Source: Formosa sp. L2A11 (lineage in GTDB: Bacteria > Bacteroidota > Bacteroidia > Flavobacteriales > Flavobacteriaceae). From it: 64,000 bases of DNA. Under the pieces are notes generated by a model that made no database searches, was not told the DNA's origin, and saw only the letters and a program-made list of their open reading frames with translations. Both the position numbers and the translations under genes were made by a program. How positions within the stretch are numbered: position 1 is the stretch's first letter; every line of letters begins with the position of its first letter. The stretch spans positions 1-64,000 of the forward strand of contig NZ_CP047028.1 of the NCBI RefSeq assembly GCF_009796865.1, read 5' to 3'. This document shows, in pieces, positions 62,619-64,000 of this stretch.

Positions 62619-63575
62619 ATGTCAAACGAAGTAATAAGATTTCATTTCTACTCATTAAGGTTTACCCCATACTCTGATTTAACACCTGAACACACTAGCT
62701 CTTCAATACTAAAAGATGTTATTATGTTCCTTACAAACGAATTAAAAGACGGAAAAGGTTATCTAATTGACAAGAATCGAAATAGACAGAAAGATGGCCC
62801 GAGAGAATTATTTATGACAAGTGCTGTTTTCATGCACAAAGAAAAAAGAATTAGATGTTCTTTTGCTCTTTTGCGTTCTGGAAGAATCCCTAAAATAAAG
62901 CCAGCCGATAAATTTGAATTAGTACCAATTGAAACTCTAGGTTCTATCGCAGAGGAAACTCATTTTTATATTGATTACAGTCGCAACTATGCAGTCGTGT
63001 GCATTGAATACAATCATTATGGACCGAGAATGTCTGATGTTGAGTATTATTTAAGAAATGTTGCAAAAGATAAGTTAAAACTTTCTAAAGCACTTGAAGT
63101 CAATTTATATATGACAAATACAATTGATAAGACTTTAGAAAACCTCAGAAATGTATTGAATATGCAAATTAAAATTCAACCCAATAAAATACCTCAAATG
63201 GATAATGACATTAAAGGTCAATTTTTTACAGGAATTAATACAATTGGCAATAGGTTAAAACCAAATTTTATAAAAGTGGAAACCTACTTCCAAACACCAG
63301 GTAGTAATGTAGAAAGTAAGGGATTAAATAAAGAAGCTAATTCTATGGTAGAAACTTTACTCAATAAATTTAAAACCCGCCCTTTTAACATTGATTGTTT
63401 TGACGATTTTGTCGTAAAGTATGAGGATAAGGAAGGTAATGAGGAAATATTTAACCTTTTAAAAGGTAAAAAAGAGTTAGAATACGACGTTGATATGAAG
63501 GCAATAAGCAAAAAACGCCAATTGTACGAATTGGTCGAAAAAGATTTTGATGAATTTATGATAACATTCAATTAA
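62619..63575 (+). CDS. Soluble hypothetical protein (318 aa), first gene of a two-gene module
   Basis: I do not recognise a family. The protein starts MSNEVIRFHFYSLRFTPYSD and has no signal peptide or membrane segment. The N-terminal part alternates beta strands (MTSAVFMHKEKRIRCSFALLRSG, HFYIDYSRNYAVVCIEYNHYG), the middle is helical, and the C-terminus is acidic. Its stop overlaps the start of a multi-pass membrane protein gene, so the two should act together. Soluble sensor or toxin plus membrane partner is a common plan in anti-phage systems carried by islands, but nothing in the sequence proves this. Confidence 0.75.
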   Translation: MSNEVIRFHFYSLRFTPYSDLTPEHTSSSILKDVIMFLTNELKDGKGYLIDKNRNRQKDGPRELFMTSAVFMHKEKRIRCSFALLRSGRIPKIKPADKFELVPIETLGSIAEETHFYIDYSRNYAVVCIEYNHYGPRMSDVEYYLRNVAKDKLKLSKALEVNLYMTNTIDKTLENLRNVLNMQIKIQPNKIPQMDNDIKGQFFTGINTIGNRLKPNFIKVETYFQTPGSNVESKGLNKEANSMVETLLNKFKTRPFNIDCFDDFVVKYEDKEGNEEIFNLLKGKKELEYDVDMKAISKKRQLYELVEKDFDEFMITFN

Positions 63576-64000
63576 TGATTTTAGACCTCTACTTTAAAAG
63601 GCCGATATTTTACGATTATATAATAGCTATTATAACAATTTCTTTTATATATATAATTGAAGTAAAAACTTGTTTTACTTTGCCAAAGTATGAACGTATA
63701 TTAACAATTTCTTCCGATTTATCAAATATAAGTTTTACTGCTGCGGGGTTTATTCTAACACTTTTAACAGTATTGATTACTTTTAAAAGTAGTTCAACAA
63801 TTTCAAAAAATAATTATAAAGAAGATGAATCTTTGTTCAATTTGTTTTTCGTTTCGAGTCTATATTTTCAGACAGTAAAAATTTTAAAGAACTGTATTAA
63901 GTCCTTAATTTTTATTTCTTTTATAGGTTACTCCCTAAAACTTGGATTACCCAAAAGTTATCTCACTTATATATTTTATTTTAATATTCTTGCCCTTATA
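63575..64000 (+). CDS. Multi-pass membrane protein, partial (first 142 codons)
   Basis: Start ATG 63575 overlaps the previous TAA. The open frame runs to the window edge without a stop. Hydrophobic segments: YDYIIAIITISFIYIIE, ISFTAAGFILTLLTVLITF, CIKSLIFISFIGYSL, and TYIFYFNILALI at the edge, so about four helices in the visible part. The second helix pattern (FTAAGFILTLLTVLITF) is frequent in small unannotated membrane proteins. Probable partner of the 318-aa protein. Confidence 0.8.
   Translation, partial: MILDLYFKRPIFYDYIIAIITISFIYIIEVKTCFTLPKYERILTISSDLSNISFTAAGFILTLLTVLITFKSSSTISKNNYKEDESLFNLFFVSSLYFQTVKILKNCIKSLIFISFIGYSLKLGLPKSYLTYIFYFNILALI

Larger units (their letters stand above)
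54835..64000 (+). mobile_element. Serine-recombinase island integrated in yifB/comM (right end not in window)
   Basis: The left boundary is fixed by the severed yifB. Cargo seen in 9.2 kb: a large serine recombinase, then at least ten small genes of mostly unknown function, spaced by long AT-rich gaps with inverted repeats and iteron-like motifs. Two genes have phage-structural flavour (59591, 61185), two look like winged-helix DNA-binding proteins (57926, 58614), and the last two form a coupled soluble/membrane pair. No relaxase, capsid or portal gene is visible so far. Confidence 0.8.

Noticed and set aside
62619..64000. Kiwa (KwaA/KwaB) defence system
   Set aside because: The gene order is reversed and I see no sequence resemblance to KwaB; the membrane-plus-soluble layout alone is not enough.

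Overview
The window reads as the dnaA end of a chromosome from a low-GC, probably marine member of the Flavobacteriaceae (Bacteroidota). The evidence is the gene set: monomeric NADP isocitrate dehydrogenase, a DUF6095-type protein, a TonB-dependent receptor with a CarboxypepD_reg-like plug domain, and SGNH/MBOAT genes. Promoters follow the Bacteroidota pattern TTG-N19/20-TAnnTTTG, and A-rich leaders without Shine-Dalgarno sequences precede most genes. The genus cannot be fixed from the sequence alone.

Layout. 1-14.1 kb: dnaA, a low-molecular-weight phosphatase, an RsmI-like methylase, a reverse-strand cell-wall group (dapF, GNAT, mltG, an SLT-like protein), an HtrA protease, trmD, rplS, a probable structured RNA, icd, murQ. 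14.1-15.6 kb: an ISAon1-like insertion sequence sitting in the T-run of the murQ-operon terminator and itself broken by a 10-bp tandem duplication. 16.2-21.8 kb: a complete reverse-strand rRNA operon (16S, tRNA-Ile, tRNA-Ala, 23S, 5S) with tandem promoters. 22.2-30 kb: an outer-membrane protein, then thrS-infC-rpmI-rplT, an array of ~229-bp repeats, and dnaK. 30.6-36.1 kb: a three-gene RND efflux operon, followed by an orphan LuxR-type regulator and a TonB-dependent receptor. 39.5-41.6 kb: a decayed BamA/surface-antigen gene split by an intact IS3-family element (3-bp AAC target duplication). 41.9-54.4 kb: a GH63-like glucosidase, L-serine dehydratase, an SGNH-SGNH-MBOAT acylation module, panB, an RluA-type synthase, and a histidine kinase operon.

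From about 54.83 kb to the window end lies a mobile island. It begins immediately beside a severed 3' end of yifB/comM and starts with a large serine recombinase reading inward. It then carries small, widely spaced genes: winged-helix-like proteins, a phage tail-tube-like protein, a possible terminase-small-subunit-like protein, and a coupled soluble/membrane gene pair. Between them are striking non-coding structures: a 20-bp perfect inverted repeat around 107 bp, an iteron/palindrome cluster, and three TAAACGTTTA-type sites. No capsid, portal or large terminase is visible in the part seen, so a phage satellite or degenerate prophage is a reasonable reading.

Two core genes are not simple open reading frames. 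infC has no ATG/GTG/TTG start (ATA is the best candidate) and carries an in-frame TAA at codon 64, where the family has a conserved Asn. dnaK has one extra G in a G6 run, breaking the frame after residue 75. The dnaK case looks like a homopolymer error or slippage. The infC case cannot be a single-base error if the ancestral codon was Asn, and is the most interesting core-genome observation.
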